64,000 nt of DNA from Struthio camelus (lineage: Eukaryota; Chordata; Aves; Struthioniformes; Struthionidae), in assembly GCF_040807025.1 (NCBI RefSeq), contig NC_090967.1:990001-1054000 (forward strand), read 5' to 3'. Made by a program: the position numbers and the translations under genes. Positions 46,225-59,235 of this stretch are shown here, piece by piece; the first letter of the stretch is position 1, and each line of letters starts with the position of its first letter. The notes under the pieces are model-generated. The model did not search any database. It had not been told where the DNA came from and was given only the letters and a program-made list of their open reading frames with translations.

Positions 46225-49035
46225 CAAGATGTTAATACCTGGCTGGAGAAGAGTAATACCACATTGTTCTACCAAGTAAAGATATAACTAGGCCCAATGG
46301 CTGAAAAATGAAGCTAGATAAGCTCAGGCTAAGTACAGGTGCAGTTTTTAAAGATATTAATCAGTAAACAATGGTCGCAGTCCATTCTCCATCAAGAATA
46401 AAACATATCTTTCTTTTCTTCAATATCTACTACAAAGAGGAAATATCTCAGGGCGGGTTAAGCACTTCAGGTTCATGACATTCAGTTGAAAATAAGGATG
46501 TAAAGAAAACAATCTACTGAGTGCTTGTTTGTGGTCTATTTGAGCTTTGTGTCATATTTCTAGCTGCAGTCTTAGAGATGATGCTGTCTTTTAAAGGAAG
46601 ACATTTTCCTATAACTCCAGAGGCAGACGCTCATTGTGAGACTTCCATAACCACAAGCAGTATGAGGAAATGTTGAGAACTGGTAGGTATTTCTTGACTG
46701 AAGGACCTGAAAAATGGGGAAACAGCATGGGTGAGGTTCTGGGCAGGTTTTGTAGAGGCCTGGCTTCTACATTCTTAGAATAGCCTCCTCTTTCGGTGCA
46801 TTTCCTCTTCCCTTGCCAGACTCTGCCATGGGCTGAGGAGAACCTAGTTCTACTCCTGTCTTTGGATGCATTCATCTGCTAAGTTCACTGGATCTGGTCT
46901 CACCTCACCCTTGTCTTCAAATCCTTCCATACTCAAAGAGCATCACCTGAGGAAACATCTTGTTGCTACTGTGGGGAAGCCAATCTCCCCATAGTGCCTT
47001 CGCTGTGCATCGTTCTTGCTCTTATGTTCAAGGGGCTCCTTTGAGATGGATCCATCTCTCCCTCTCCTCTAAAGAGCAGATGTGCTACTGTAGGCCAGCT
47101 GGGGCTGTAAGCTGAAGGGCTGAGTCCTGCACTGAAAGCCCATGTCTTGGAAGTGGCTGGGAAGATCTGTCAGGGGAACCACTTTAGAGCGCTCCTGGGA
47201 GCACAGCAAGCAAAGTACAGCTCTCTTTGTGGTAAGGTTGTTGCATCAGTTCCTCACCTGCAATGTAGTGGCAGAGACCTTCCCTGACAGCACACTCATT
47301 AGGGGGTTTTAATTACTGACACTCATTCTAATTGTGCCCTGTTTCCTGTTCTGCTGAGGTTACATCTGCTTCTCATTTTCTGCATGCTGGCTATAGTCCA
47401 AGCCACTTAGCAGCCCATATGGAGTGTGCACAGCAGCAACTTCCCCATCAGGCCAGGGAGCAGGATATTCATTGCCCTCTTTCACCTGCCACTAACGACA
47501 TGGGAAAAGAGCTGAAACCCTGGGATGGGTTGGGGTGGGGCACGGTTTGTGGGAGCCAGCACTGGGCCAGCAGTTTGCTGCTGTGTTTGCAGTCCTGCTG
47601 CTCTGGCGTCCTTGGTCATGGCTGGTGTGTCCTATGATGACCCACCCTGCACTAGCATGTGCAGCTGTATTGTCCCAGCAAAGGTGCAGCCATTCTAGAA
47701 TATAATACTGCTGTAGTACTGGCAAACACTTGGGAGAGACATGGCTTCTTCTGGACAAAGTGATTTTCCTGGTGCTTTGTATATCCAGCCCTAGAACAAA
47801 ACCAGGGTGGTTTCTTTTCCCCTGTGACCATCTACATTTGCAGTTTCACTGCTACAATGTGGTCAGCTAAGTTGTCAGCATCTCTTTTACGCTCCTGAGT
47901 GCCTTGGCTTTGCTGACAAGTGTTTGCAAGTGCAGATTGGTCTCAAATATTGGAACTGGACAATGGGGAATTAGCTCAAGGTAGGAACATCTAAATGTGC
48001 TGCCTGCTGCAGATGCTCTAAATGGGTCTACAGAGCTAGTGGGGTGGGGAAAAGCAAAGGATGCAATGTGCCTTGAGTCATGGATTGTCTGATCGGAATT
48101 TAGACTCATGCCATGAACCTTGTTACCTTGAGATATAGCCTTTTGCCTCCTGAAAGCTGCAGTTCAAAAGGCTCCATATCTCTCATGTTGGTCTCACTAG
48201 GGAATCTCTCACCTCTCTTTCTGGGGTCAAGCTCTGCTAGGGTTTCCTCTTCTCACAGTGGGAGATGTGGCAGCAAGGCCCCCATGATTTCAAGAGCAGG
48301 CCTTTTCCTCACCTTGGCTGTGAAAGGGGCACTCTATATAGCTAGGTCTTCCACACCTGCAGGCTGGGAAACCCCTGTTGCCATTCAAGCTGATTGATTA
48401 GCAAATTAACAAAATAGGGGTGTGGATCCTAGGGCAAATGGGCAGACATGATGAAATCTTCATGCCTACAAGGCTTTGAGAGCATTGTCTTAGTGATTTT
48501 TGTCAGGCTCTGCAGTGATTAGCTCCAGCATCTCAGAGGTAGAGCGGGGGTGAGAGCATCTCCCTGCATGTTCTAACCTACAGGACAGTGAGAAACATAG
48601 AAGCACTGATCCAGGACAGGACTAGACAGTATTTGCAGAGCAGGCTACTCGGATACTGTAGCATTGTCAGGCCTTTGGCACAGGGCCTACCTGCCTGTGC
48701 AAATGTATAGTGGTTCCCATCATAGTTCCTAGCTGGAAGGCTGCTTTGGGATCTCCTGGGTAGCAGCCATCTTCTGCCTCTCTGAGGCATTTGAGGCCTT
48801 GGGAGGTACCTAGAGAGACACAGAAGGGCCCAGCCAAGCAGCTGTGTGTAGCCACTGCTTCCACATCAGAAAATATCAGAAAATTGCAAGCAGATCAGGC
48901 TCCCTGTACCCATGTCAGGGTTTCCTCATGATGAGGAGTGGTATTGCCTGATTTTTCAGCTGAAATGTACCCCTGCCAGGGTAGAATGGTGTGCTTGAGC
49001 TGTTACTCGTCTTTACATTAAACAGCACTTTACAC
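46225..49035. other. Unique sequence, no gene recognised
   Basis: No supported gene or repeat. Frames of 80-100 codons occur on both strands without features. Confidence 0.45.
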
Positions 49036-49830
49036 TTTTTGCTCTTTATCCTCCAGTGTTTTATTAGACAACAATCACGTTTCTCTCTGCTGTTGTTTCA
49101 CTAGGCTGAACAAGTTGACCTCTTCTGATTTCCTATCACAAAAATTCCTATCACACGGATGATCCTCACAACTCTTCTCTGCACCTGAGCCTGTTTGAAA
49201 ACAGGTTTTGAACCTGCACACAGTTTTCTAGATGAGATCTCATAAGGCTTGCACTGACTGCTTCCATCTGCTTGCTCAGGGCACCTCCCCACTTACGTTT
49301 ACCTTCTTTATCTTTGTCAAATTTCTACCTGATGAGCTATCACCTTCCTGCAGAAATTTGTGGTATTGTACATACCCTTACCCGTGGAACTTAAATACAG
49401 TTAGTCCTCGTGCTGAGCTGTGAGAAACTCCATCACAAACCTCCCTGTGCTCTCATCTTTCAGCACAACCCCTCGCATCCTCCTCTTTGGCCAACAACTC
49501 TTCCTCTTCCATTCCCCATCGTCTTCAGCCTGACTGCAGATTTCTCACCATACCAGGTACTTTGCTGAACTAGTGGTAGATGACATGGATTGGATTGTAT
49601 TTCCCTAAACAGTGATCTTATTGAAGATGGCTGTCAGCCTGGCTGGCATGATTATTCTCTGGTAATGCTGTGGCATTTTACCCCATTTCCCATATTCTTC
49701 TTTGTTCTGTTCCCAGCTTACTTTGGAAGTCTTGAGTGCTGTTGTGGCTGGACTAATGGGTCTGTAGTTGCTTGTATCTCTATCACTCTTTCTTCAATTC
49801 AGAAACTATATTTGCTGTACTTCAGCAAAA
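49036..49830 (-). mobile_element. Ancient CR1/L3-like relic
   Basis: Minus-strand pattern of a very old CR1/L3 element. Supporting segments are CACAACTCTTCTCTGCACCT, CACACAGTTTTCTAGATGAG with ATCTCATAAGGC, and further on GGCTGGACTAATGGGTCTGT with AGTTGC, which corresponds to the RT region. The middle is too eroded to align by eye. Boundaries are approximate and the two parts might be separate insertions. Confidence 0.5.
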
Positions 49831-49843
49831 GAAAAAAAAAAAA
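49829..49843. repeat. Short A-rich run
   Basis: AAAAGAAAAAAAAAAAA-type run, read directly. No retrotransposed gene copy precedes it that I can recognise. Confidence 0.8.
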
Positions 49844-52800
49844 TCAATGACCTGTAATCATGTGTCCTAGTTCAACAGAATCTTTACAAATCCCACCTAA
49901 AGATTCTTGACTTCAAGTACCAGTTTTGCAAGGGAGACATAGCAGAGATTGATTGTCTAGACCTGGTTGTTAAAGTGTGTTAGATCTCAGATTGATGCTC
50001 ACCTTAGCCCAGCTCTTTCCACTGGCCCAATGCCTGTCCCTTTGTTTTCAGAATTGGCATCCTTTTTCTGTCCCCACATGCAGGTGCAGCTCAGGTTCCC
50101 AGAGCAGCTAAGGTGAATGCATTAGCCCTTTCCTTGGAGACCTGGCAAAGCTAGAACATCTGTGCCTGCTGTGGCCCAGTTGACTCACCTCCCATTGATG
50201 TTTGCCTCTCTCAAAATTTCTAAGCAATTTCTAGCAAAATAAGACACCGTCTTCCTTTCCCTTTGTCCAAAAGCTTTCCAATGAAGTCCAGACTTTCTGA
50301 GCTGTGAGTCACGCTCCCTGGCTTGGGAACTGAGACCACGTGGCTGGGTAGTGTGGTGGGATGGAAACAAAATCCTATCTGCATCATTAAGCTCCTTGGG
50401 GCAGATAGAAGTGTGAGAGCTCATACATCCTCTCTGTACCTGCTTCCTCTGCTGAGTCCAATTGGCTGCCACAAGTGACTTTCAGGAGACAGTCTGAGCT
50501 TCTCTAACTTTTTGTGCCTGACTGTGAGATGTGGCCTGGTCTCCCATTCCTCTGCTCGCATGCAGAGCTTCTGCTTCCCTAGATAATGCTGAGTTTCTGG
50601 GAAAAACAGCCTGCACCCCTGGAAAGAAGCTGGATGCTCTCTGTGGCTTCTGGAGTTCATAGGACATCATAAGCACACCGTGGGGGGACATGGTGAGACA
50701 CCTGGGCAGAAGGGTGATCTGGAAGAACCCCACAGGAGCAGGACCATCACTACTGGGAGAATGGGGTAATGCTAGGGAGATTGGGGTTGTTTCTTGACTC
50801 CTCAAGCATGTTGTTCTGCAGATCAGGGCTCTTTTGAACAATGAAACTCTGAGATAAATTCTGCTGGAAACAGCAATCATTCTAATGTAGCCTGTACCTT
50901 CCAGAGCAGTACCAGGAGCAGTCCCTGTGGTGTCTACATATCAGACACCCTCGTGGCGCTGGGATATATCCCTAGGCAGAACTGGGTTACTATACAATTA
51001 AGACTGAGACTATGAATCAGTGATTTAAGGAAAAAATCTAATGAGGGAGGTGGTAGCAATCCCACGCTGAGCTCTGTTCCGAGTTAAGGCAAAGTGAACT
51101 GCAGAGAGGTGTAAAGCTGAGCACCTTAACTCTGCCCTGCAGCAGTGCCAGGCTCTAGCAAAGCAATGTAGACCACTGGGCTGTAACAGTATGATCAGAA
51201 ATGCTATGCTGTAACCTTGCAATTAATGTCACAAGGCTGCAGCCATGCAGTCATGTCTATGGCTCAGCAGTGTACGAAGAAGTAATTGCTTTATGATGCG
51301 GGCTCAGACTGGGTACCACGGCAACATGCACTGGTCACAAATTTGCTCCAGGTATAGGGGTGTTGTGGGAGCAGGCAGACTTACAGATACTTGAGCTGCA
51401 AGTAGAATTGCACTAGTGAATCATCAGTAGGATGGGACAAGCACCATGCATGGGTTAATCACCTCTGGAGGTGGCTTTCTTTCTCTCCCCACTGATGCTG
51501 CAGTGAGCTGGGGTCACTGCATTTCTCATTCAAGCATGTCTGTTAAGTGTTTGGAGATAAATGGTTTAGAGCATTGGGCTGGATAAGCTCTAAATTGGCA
51601 GACACAATAATGGGAGAGATGAGATAATGCTTGCATTCCTCCAGATAGCCATCACAGGCCTGAAAAGCCAACCTGGGAGTCAGAGAGAGTCTCAATCTAG
51701 AGAAGCAGTTACTGCACAGCTTGATTTGTTACTGAATTTTATGAGGCCAAGTGCACCCATGCCCGCACCCTGTGACCTGGACTGGAGTTCCCATTGCCTG
51801 AGGCTGAGTGACCCATGCTCCCCATCAACTTGAGACTTCTCATTTCCGGTCAGAATACAGCAAACAAAAAACAAGCAGCTGCAAAGGTTACTCTCTCTCC
51901 TGGAAGATGTACTAATGAGATGGTGAAGGGCTGTTGCTTTTCAGAGAAGATATTCACTGAGAACTTTTTTCAGCCAAGGAAATACTGAAGTTATTTTGCA
52001 CAGATCTCCTCAGAGACATGAAATTTAAAAGTGGGAAGGCTCCTTTCTGGGATTTACCTATGGTTCTGAGAGAGTATGGGGTGGAAATTTGCTGTTATCA
52101 AGTGTGGCTGGTGAAGGAAAGGCTGTTCCTCTTCCCTGATGTTTATGGAGTGTTTTTGTGCTTATCCATGAGTCCTTGCTGGGGATGCCACAAGTGCCTT
52201 GAGTTATCCATTGTTCATATGGCCATTCAGAAATGCATGGATGAGGCCTAGTCTAGTCCTTTGCTGTGACTGCTGTTATGTCTTTTCCTGGACTGACTGA
52301 TCTCTATCTTCACCAAGGCATGAAGTGAGGGCTGTTCAATAGATATAGTCTTTTGTCCTCCTGATTACAGCCCCTCCATCATGTGGTTTCATAGCTACCC
52401 TGCTGGCTGGCAAGTTCCTTGGGGCATGGGAGATCTGTGTGTGACCTGGCTGAGCAATCATTTGACTGATGATGAAGCCCTCTGAAGAGATATCTGGCTG
52501 AGGCTGCTGGGTCCAACATGATAAGAAGAGAGGGGGTGAGTATGAGGCACAGCTGAGTGGACCCAGCCATGGTGAGTGAGGTGAGCAGCACTGGGCCCAG
52601 CATTTCCCCCAGGCTCTCATTCCTACACTTCTATGCCCAACAGATATGGATGCTGGAGCTGGAGACTCTGGTGAGATGTTGCGACAGCTTATGGCACAAA
52701 GCCTGGCTAAAAGCATAAGCTTCCTCACCACGGGGCTCAGAGGTGCTGCTGTGAAGGGGAAATTCCTTTAATGCCCTTGGGTGAACCAGGTGTTTGCAAA

Positions 52801-54580
52801 GACTGGTAACATTTCCTGGGGGACTGGAGATGGCTGTTGTCCGGTGCGCGAGCAGTTGAGCTTAGTGAAGTCTCAGAGGGTTCCTGCCCCAGCCCCAGAG
52901 TTCACATTGCAAGTTAGACAGTTGAAGAGAGTAAAATACGTTTAGGTAGTCTTGGGTGGAAGATCCCTGGGGAGCACTGGAGTTTGGTTATCCTGGAATG
53001 GTCAAAAGAGATAGGTATGAGGAAAAACATAGGAGAAGTGCAAGATGCAGATAACCTTTGTTTATTCCCAGCATGGAGTTACACCGAGCTGCTTTTTGCT
53101 GCCTAAGCCCTTCCATCTCCCCTTTCCTTCCTTCATTCCCAAGTAACAGGCTCTGGAGGCATCTCACTCCTTCACGTCAGAGTCAGGATCTGAATTAATA
53201 ATGTGCTAAGAAAATAAAGATAGTTCAACAGACTTTAAATCAAGGAGAACAGCATGTTAAAGAGTTTGAAGAAATCACATTACTTTGTGTGCAGTTTTAG
53301 GGATGGCAGAAATAACTCTTATCAGCAATTTACTGATGGTGACAAATTATTTCAGAAAAAGTCTGCTCAGGGATTGCTTCTCTTTATCACTAGACTCTCT
53401 GTGTGAATTGTCCATGACCAGATTAATGTGTCCTAGTGAAGGTGTCAACTCAATGTGTGTTCCTGAACCTCCATGTCACCCAGTCTGACAAGTCATTTGA
53501 ATACATGTACTGAAATCCATGCTGCTTTTTGAATGCTGCTCCCTTTGCAAGTATCTGGGCCTGGGTTTGACAGAACCGCTTCCAGAGCCAGGTAGCTGCA
53601 TCTCACCAAGTGCAGAGCACCTTTGAGGGTAGATCAAGGACACAACCTCTCAACCTGGACAAGAAGTCTGCCTATGCAGACCCATAGCAAGAAAAGAGCA
53701 CTTCAGAAAGCTTCATGGTGCCCACTATTAAAGGCTCAGCTGCTGCTAATGAGAGTGTTAGACAGAGCCAGTCACTCAGGCTCACCTTGCACTGCTGATG
53801 GGACCAAAGAGTAGCAATGCCTTGAACCTGGTTGATGCTACTGTGTCTAAGTCCTCTTGTGCTCTTGCCTGCTCACAATCAACTATGCACGGAAACTATT
53901 GCTACAGGACCTCTTTCCCCTTTTCAGCGTCCTCTCAACTCTCTCCAGGTTCTCAGCATTCTGTTTGGGTTGTGACCTTTATCTGTGGCCCAGTGTTCAC
54001 AGCCCAGCCCAACACAGACTCCCAGTCACCTCCCTGCTCCAGGCCAAGAACCCTGCTCACCACATGAGGCCACCCCTGAACTTCTATGTATGTGTAGGGG
54101 AATGCAAAGAAGTCAAGAGAAAATTTGGGACAGCTCTTTGTGCTGCTTTTACTGGTATTAAGCATTTTCTCTGGTGCCTGAGTAGAAACATGGAGGCCAA
54201 CCCCATCAGCATGAATGAATTTGGCTTCAAGGCATAAAGTCTTCTGCAGTTTGAAGATGACAGTTCAAGGTTGTGGTGGAGAGCATGTTCTCATGCAGGG
54301 CTGTGACAGTGAGAGACAGGGGACAGGGAGCCCCAGGGCTTCAGTCAGAGAGTGCCCAGCTTTCTGTATGTCTAGACTGCAACTGCACATCTACAGCACG
54401 AGACTCAGCTGGCTGAGCTGTGAGCAGAGAGACTCCAGCAGAGACCTCCAGGGAGCAAACTTCACCCTTCAACTGGCTGAGAGTCTGGCCGTTGGGTCAC
54501 AAGCTGGGTGCTGTGTGTCTGCCCAGAAGCCTCTATTTACCCAGCAGCTACACTCTGGCTCAACAGGGAGGAAAGAAGAG
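49844..54580. other. Unique sequence, no gene recognised
   Basis: No supported gene. It contains an X-box-like motif at 51312-51325. A vaguely CR1-like stretch at 53840-54000 is too weak to call. Confidence 0.4.
51312..51325 (-). promoter_or_regulatory. X-box-like (RFX) motif
   Basis: Read on the minus strand this is GTTGCCGTGGTACC, which matches the symmetric RFX pattern GTTGCC-N2-GGTAAC with one mismatch. Motif evidence only. Confidence 0.3.
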
Positions 54581-54790
54581 AAATTAATTTATTACTGCAA
54601 ATGACTTTGAAGTAATTAATTGATCTTGTCAAATGCAAGGGATAATTCCACAGCTACATAATCCCAGCAGAGAGACACATCTTGCCTCCTGACAAGGCTT
54701 CTTTGATAGAGCTATTTCACTAACACATGCTGAAGTCAGGAAGGGGACATTTTATTTAATGATTCACACTAATTGTAATGGAGCAAGCAT
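54581..54790. promoter_or_regulatory. Candidate conserved non-coding element
   Basis: AT-rich block with AAATTAATTTATTACTGCAA, GAAGTAATTAATTGATC and TTTATTTAATGATTCACAC. Homeodomain cores are dense, and no repeat or open frame spans it. Inferred from composition. Confidence 0.3.
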
Positions 54791-56914
54791 TCGCCCTCTC
54801 TGCCTTGCAACACAGTGGTAACTAAGTCTTTCATGCGAGGCCCATTTCCTCAGGGCTTGCCTGCTTGCAGGGGTGACACTGAGAGATGTTTTGTGAGAGT
54901 CACTTAAAAACAGGATTGTTTTTTGCTGGGAGTCAGAGCTCAGCATCCCTGATCCAGTGGTTGGGCTGAGCCCTGGGTGTTTGTCTCACTGCCTGGGTGG
55001 TCTTCCGGTAGGATTGGCTCTGCTGGCTGCAGAGAACTCCATGTATGATGGCTCTGACAGTCATTGGGTCCCAAAGGCCTGTGACAATGCTCACAGTAAA
55101 TAACTCCCTGGCACCTAGTGGGTGGCAGAGGGGAACAAAGGGCCCACCTTGATGATGTGTTTTCCCACAACAAAAGCAAAATGATGAAATGACCCAAAGC
55201 CAAGATAAGAATTTGTGATGCCCCCAAACTCTACTTCCCCAAGGCCACTAGACCCCATAATTTCCCCAGGTGTATCATATACTTGGCCCAGTGTTTTGGG
55301 CCATTGCCTCTGCATGGTTGTCATTGCAGCAGGGGGTCTCTATGACCTCCAGGACCTTGTGAGGGGGAGCAGAGCCAGATCATACCTGCAAGACCTGTTC
55401 AGGAACATCCATAATGGAGGTCTATCCCCATGAGTAAGGTTCTAGCAGGAGTCAGGACTGACAGCAGAGCCCCGAAAATGCTCAGGCAACTCACAATCCC
55501 CTGCCTTTGCTGCTTCTCTGGGGAAACGGAATCTTTGCTGAGGGTCTCTCTGCTTTCTGCAGGCTGTGGGAGAGATGGGGGCAGCCCAGTTCCTTGTCCT
55601 GCCTGAGGTCACACGGTGTGGCTCAGCTTGTGCCTTCAAGGAAAGAAAGGTCCTTGGTCACCAGCAAGTCTGAGCATCCATCTGTGAAACTAGTCATGAT
55701 AAAACTGACCTGAAAGTGAGACGGCTGCTGACCATTGTAGGTGGGGAGTGGGGTGGAGGGAAGGAAGAAGAAAACAACTTCTCATTGCAAGAGAGGCAGG
55801 GATTGAACCACTATACCATGGACTTTAGCAAGTCCAGGCCTTATATAACATGGTACATGCTGCAGCAGGGTTCTTGCAGACCTCTTATTCCCTGCAGCCC
55901 CTCAGGACATGGTGACCCTGACCTATAGGGCCGGTAGTGGTCACAGAGCAGGGAAAAACACATCTCCAGTCCTTCTTGGCATTGGGTTTGCCATCTTTTT
56001 GCAAATGGCAGTGATATTTCTGACCAAGAGTTCAAATTCCGCCCACCTCTAATATCTTGTTTGTGGGTACAAGATCCTGACCTCATGGCTACTAATGCCC
56101 TGGGGGAACTCCCCTTGTTCTCCTTGTGCATGTGTTGTGGGGAGCAGGACATCTCTAGGTTGATGAGTTATGTGCCCTTGATTTAGGGTAAAAAGATCAG
56201 TTGTCTCCTTATTCCCCTGGCTCTTGTAGAGCTAGTGCTGCCCAGTAGTTTTCATTTTAAAAATCACATTTTGATTGCTTGTCACTTTGCCCAGCTCTAC
56301 CTGTTTACTGGATCTTGCTGTGGGTCTACCACAGGGTGAATTTTTTGGAAGGAAAATTTTGACTTAAATGAAATGGAAGGAAACATAATTCTTCCCTTGT
56401 TGCAAACAAAACCTCTGTATCTTAAAATAGAACCTGAAACGCAGTGGTGATTGCCTTTTAATCGGCCCACATTTGTTTAAGGCAAGAAAATATCAATTCA
56501 TACATCAGATGAGATGAGACTGAAACCGGCAACAAACTCCAAAAACTTGTTTGCTCTCCTCATGCTCTGTCCTGGGGCAGGCATTCATTCAGTGGTGCTG
56601 AGTCCTTGCACCCAGGCAGTCAAACTCAACCAAAGTACCTGCAGTTCTTGGCAGGTTCTTGTGCAAATGTCAGTTTGTCTTTCTGCTCTGCTTTCATGCC
56701 TGTCTGGGGGAATCAGAATCCCTTTAGTCTCCCGTAGGTCTGTGACGGTGATTCATTAATACTCCTGGAGCTTGAGTCCAGCATAGCAAATGGCAAGGAG
56801 TTTCACAATGTTGTATTCCAAACAGGTTTGGATGGAGCATGGGAGGACTAAATACTAAATAAGGAAGATAAGGAGAGACCTTGAACAACTGCCCAGGCAT
56901 GGCAAGAAATAGTG
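54791..56914. other. Unique sequence, no gene recognised
   Basis: No supported gene. A TGGTATAGTGGTTCAATCCC segment on the minus strand near 55800-55820 mimics tRNA box elements but has no cloverleaf. Confidence 0.45.
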
Positions 56915-57005
56915 ATTGTGCCATTAATTGCTATATCATAATGCAATTGCAAAAGTGGGCCTAATTAAAGTGGCTGAGGCAACCTTCTCTCTGGAAAAAC
57001 TTGGC
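56915..57005. promoter_or_regulatory. Short AT-rich candidate regulatory block
   Basis: Holds GCCATTAATTGC, ATAATGCAATTGCAAAAG and CCTAATTAAAGTGG within 90 bases. Homeodomain and C/EBP-like cores; conservation untested. Confidence 0.25.
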
Positions 57006-57834
57006 TTTCAAGTGCTTGATCTTGGCATTGCTGCTCAGTGCAAAGGAGAGCAAAGTCACTTCTCTGCCTCACTGGGGTCCCACCACCCTCTGGGGGTTGC
57101 AGGAAAGGCTCTTTTGGCTTTGACTGTGCTGAGTCTAACAGATCTTTTTGCCAAAGGAAGGTCTGTTTCAGAAGAAAACAAAGCAAGTCCTGGCAGAGCT
57201 TCATGCTCTGGAAGGTGGAGATGTCTGGGAACAATGAGGTTCTGATGCAGGAGAATACTCAGCATCATCTATTCATCCTCTCTGTAACGGTTAAGGGAGC
57301 TCTTGGCAGCTGCTGGGGCCTGAAGGCTGCATGGGGAGAGTTCTTAATACTTGCAGGTATCAAAGAACAGGTCAACTGTAAAGCACCATTCATGTTATCC
57401 ATAATAGCTTTGCAAAACTGAACCCGGCTCACAGCAAAGAGAAATGAGGTGTAATTCTCTGCTTCATCAGATGATATTATGAAGGAGTCAGCTGATCCCA
57501 AGTGCTCTGGATTAGCCATGGAAAGTATACTCTCTTCCCTCGTTGTCACCGAAGCACATTGAGAAAGGTGGCCTCAGCCCTCAGGAGGAAGGTTCAGGTC
57601 AGTGCTGAACACTTTCCAGGAAAGATGATGGGCATGTGCCATGAGCCTAGCCAGTATTAGGACGTTAAGAAGGAGAGTCAGTGCATTTGAACTGGCTCCG
57701 TTCTTACTGCTTCACTCCTTGGCATCCCCGCAACAGTTCAGCCCAGTGCCCTCCAACCAGTGAGAGATTAGAAGCTTTCCTAAGTCTTCCAGCCCTTCTG
57801 AAGCAGCAGCTATACTCATTGTAATCCAGTCTTA
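57006..57834. other. Unique sequence, no gene recognised
   Basis: A plus-strand frame of 127 codons (57038-57421) overlaps minus-strand open frames and has no domain. Judged chance. Confidence 0.4.
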
Positions 57835-58120
57835 CAGTAAGTCAGAAGTTAATTTTCATGAAGTTAATTGCCATTGGCAGATAAATTAAAATCTTTAACT
57901 GGTGAAAACTGCACGAATAATGATTTTCACTGAGCCGTGGACGACTGTGTTTGCTTTGAACTAAAGCATCCAAATGTGCATTTACAATCACTGTATTCAA
58001 AGACAAAAACATTTCATGCCACAGGGTTTTATCCAGTGCAATCACTGCAGTATTTTACAATATCACTGTGTCAGCACTAAAAAAAGTGCTTAGATCCCTT
58101 TTTGAGATTTATTGCATTTC
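57835..58120. promoter_or_regulatory. Candidate conserved non-coding element
   Basis: AT-rich 285-base block with AGTTAATTTTCATGAAGTTA, GATAAATTAAAATC, ACGAATAATGATTTTCAC and CAAATGTGCATTTACAATC. It has no simple repeat and only short frames. Composition and motif density resemble vertebrate enhancers. Confidence 0.35.
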
Positions 58121-59119
58121 ATAGGTGAATAGACTTTTGATCAGAGGAACACTCTACTTTTTCTTTCAAAAGTGCTTTCCCAAGTAGTGAGATAACGCAA
58201 AGGCTGAACCTCATTTAATTATTAAGCCCTTTAAGTCCATGCAGAACAAACTGCCTTGCTATCCCCACGGTACAATTAGGTCAGCATAAGCTAAAGCCTG
58301 AACTACCCTTTGTGGTGTCTTGCTGGGGCAATGACTGTGCAGGCTGTGGTGCAGTATTTAAATCAATGCTCCAAAGTGCTGGCAGGGCCGATATTTCTGA
58401 GTGCCAGAGACTGTCATGTGCTTCGGAGAACTTGTGTCCTGTGTTTCCCAGGGGCTTATCCAACTTTGTTTGCTGTAGCAGATGAAATCTATGTCAGGAG
58501 GATACCTTTCCAATCTGAAACCCTTGTAAGAAATGAGGGCAGTTTTGGAAGCCCCCCACATAGTAACTCCTGCAGACATGTACTTTTTAACAGAGCCTTA
58601 AGGAGGGGAAAATCAAGACAAAAACATTACAGCAGCTGGAGTTAGGCTTCCAGCCTAGACATGGCTCCTCACTGCCTTCTCAAGGGCTGAGGAAGAGTGT
58701 GCAGCTCTGGGAAGGGTAAGGATCAGAGCAGGCCAGCAAATAAAACTACAGGCAAAGGGACCTCTGTGCTCTCAAAGTCTGGGCCACGTTCTCTGGCTGC
58801 CCCTTGCACACAAGCTGAGCTCATGTGTAAGCTCATGAACTCAGCCCTGCTGTGGCTTGTGGGAGGTGTGGAGCCACCCAGCACTGACTGCTTTGCCTGT
58901 GAGCACAGCTCAAGGGGAGGGACTGCTCAGGGGAGCGGAAGGTGAGAGCACTGTGAGTCTCTTGCAGTGCAGTGGGCCGTGGTCCTGTGTGGACTCTGCA
59001 TGCTCCAGTGTTACTCTTCCTTTAACAGGGCTTTTCCACCTCCACTGGCACCAACGAGATTGAATTCAAAGAGATGAAGAGCTCTTAGTTTAGATCACTG
59101 TAATGCACCAGGGCATGAT
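58121..59119. other. Unique sequence, no gene recognised
   Basis: A plus-strand frame of 111 codons (58310-58645) has no recognisable features. Nothing else seen. Confidence 0.4.
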
Positions 59120-59235
59120 CCCAGCAAGAAAGGCACTCAGACTCTGTAAGGTATTGATTAAAATACCATTTATTGGACTAACACTAGAAGGAAAAAAGGG
59201 ATAATATAGATAATCTTACAACCTTTTAAATGCTG
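59120..59235 (-). repeat. Possible ancient retroelement tail
   Basis: On the minus strand, GTTAGTCCAATAAATGGTAT resembles the widespread amniote repeat tail with 'GTTGGTCCAATAAAAG(A/G)TAT'. Only this short core matches, so it may be chance. Confidence 0.3.

Noticed and set aside
53840..54010. Possible very old CR1 fragment
   Set aside because: Only loose similarity such as CTCTCTCCAGGTTCTCAGC; not enough to separate from chance by eye.
55795..55825. tRNA-like segment with TGGTATAGTGG and GGTTCAATCCC on the minus strand
   Set aside because: The A-box-like and B-box-like parts are directly adjacent, leaving no room for the anticodon arm; no cloverleaf can form.
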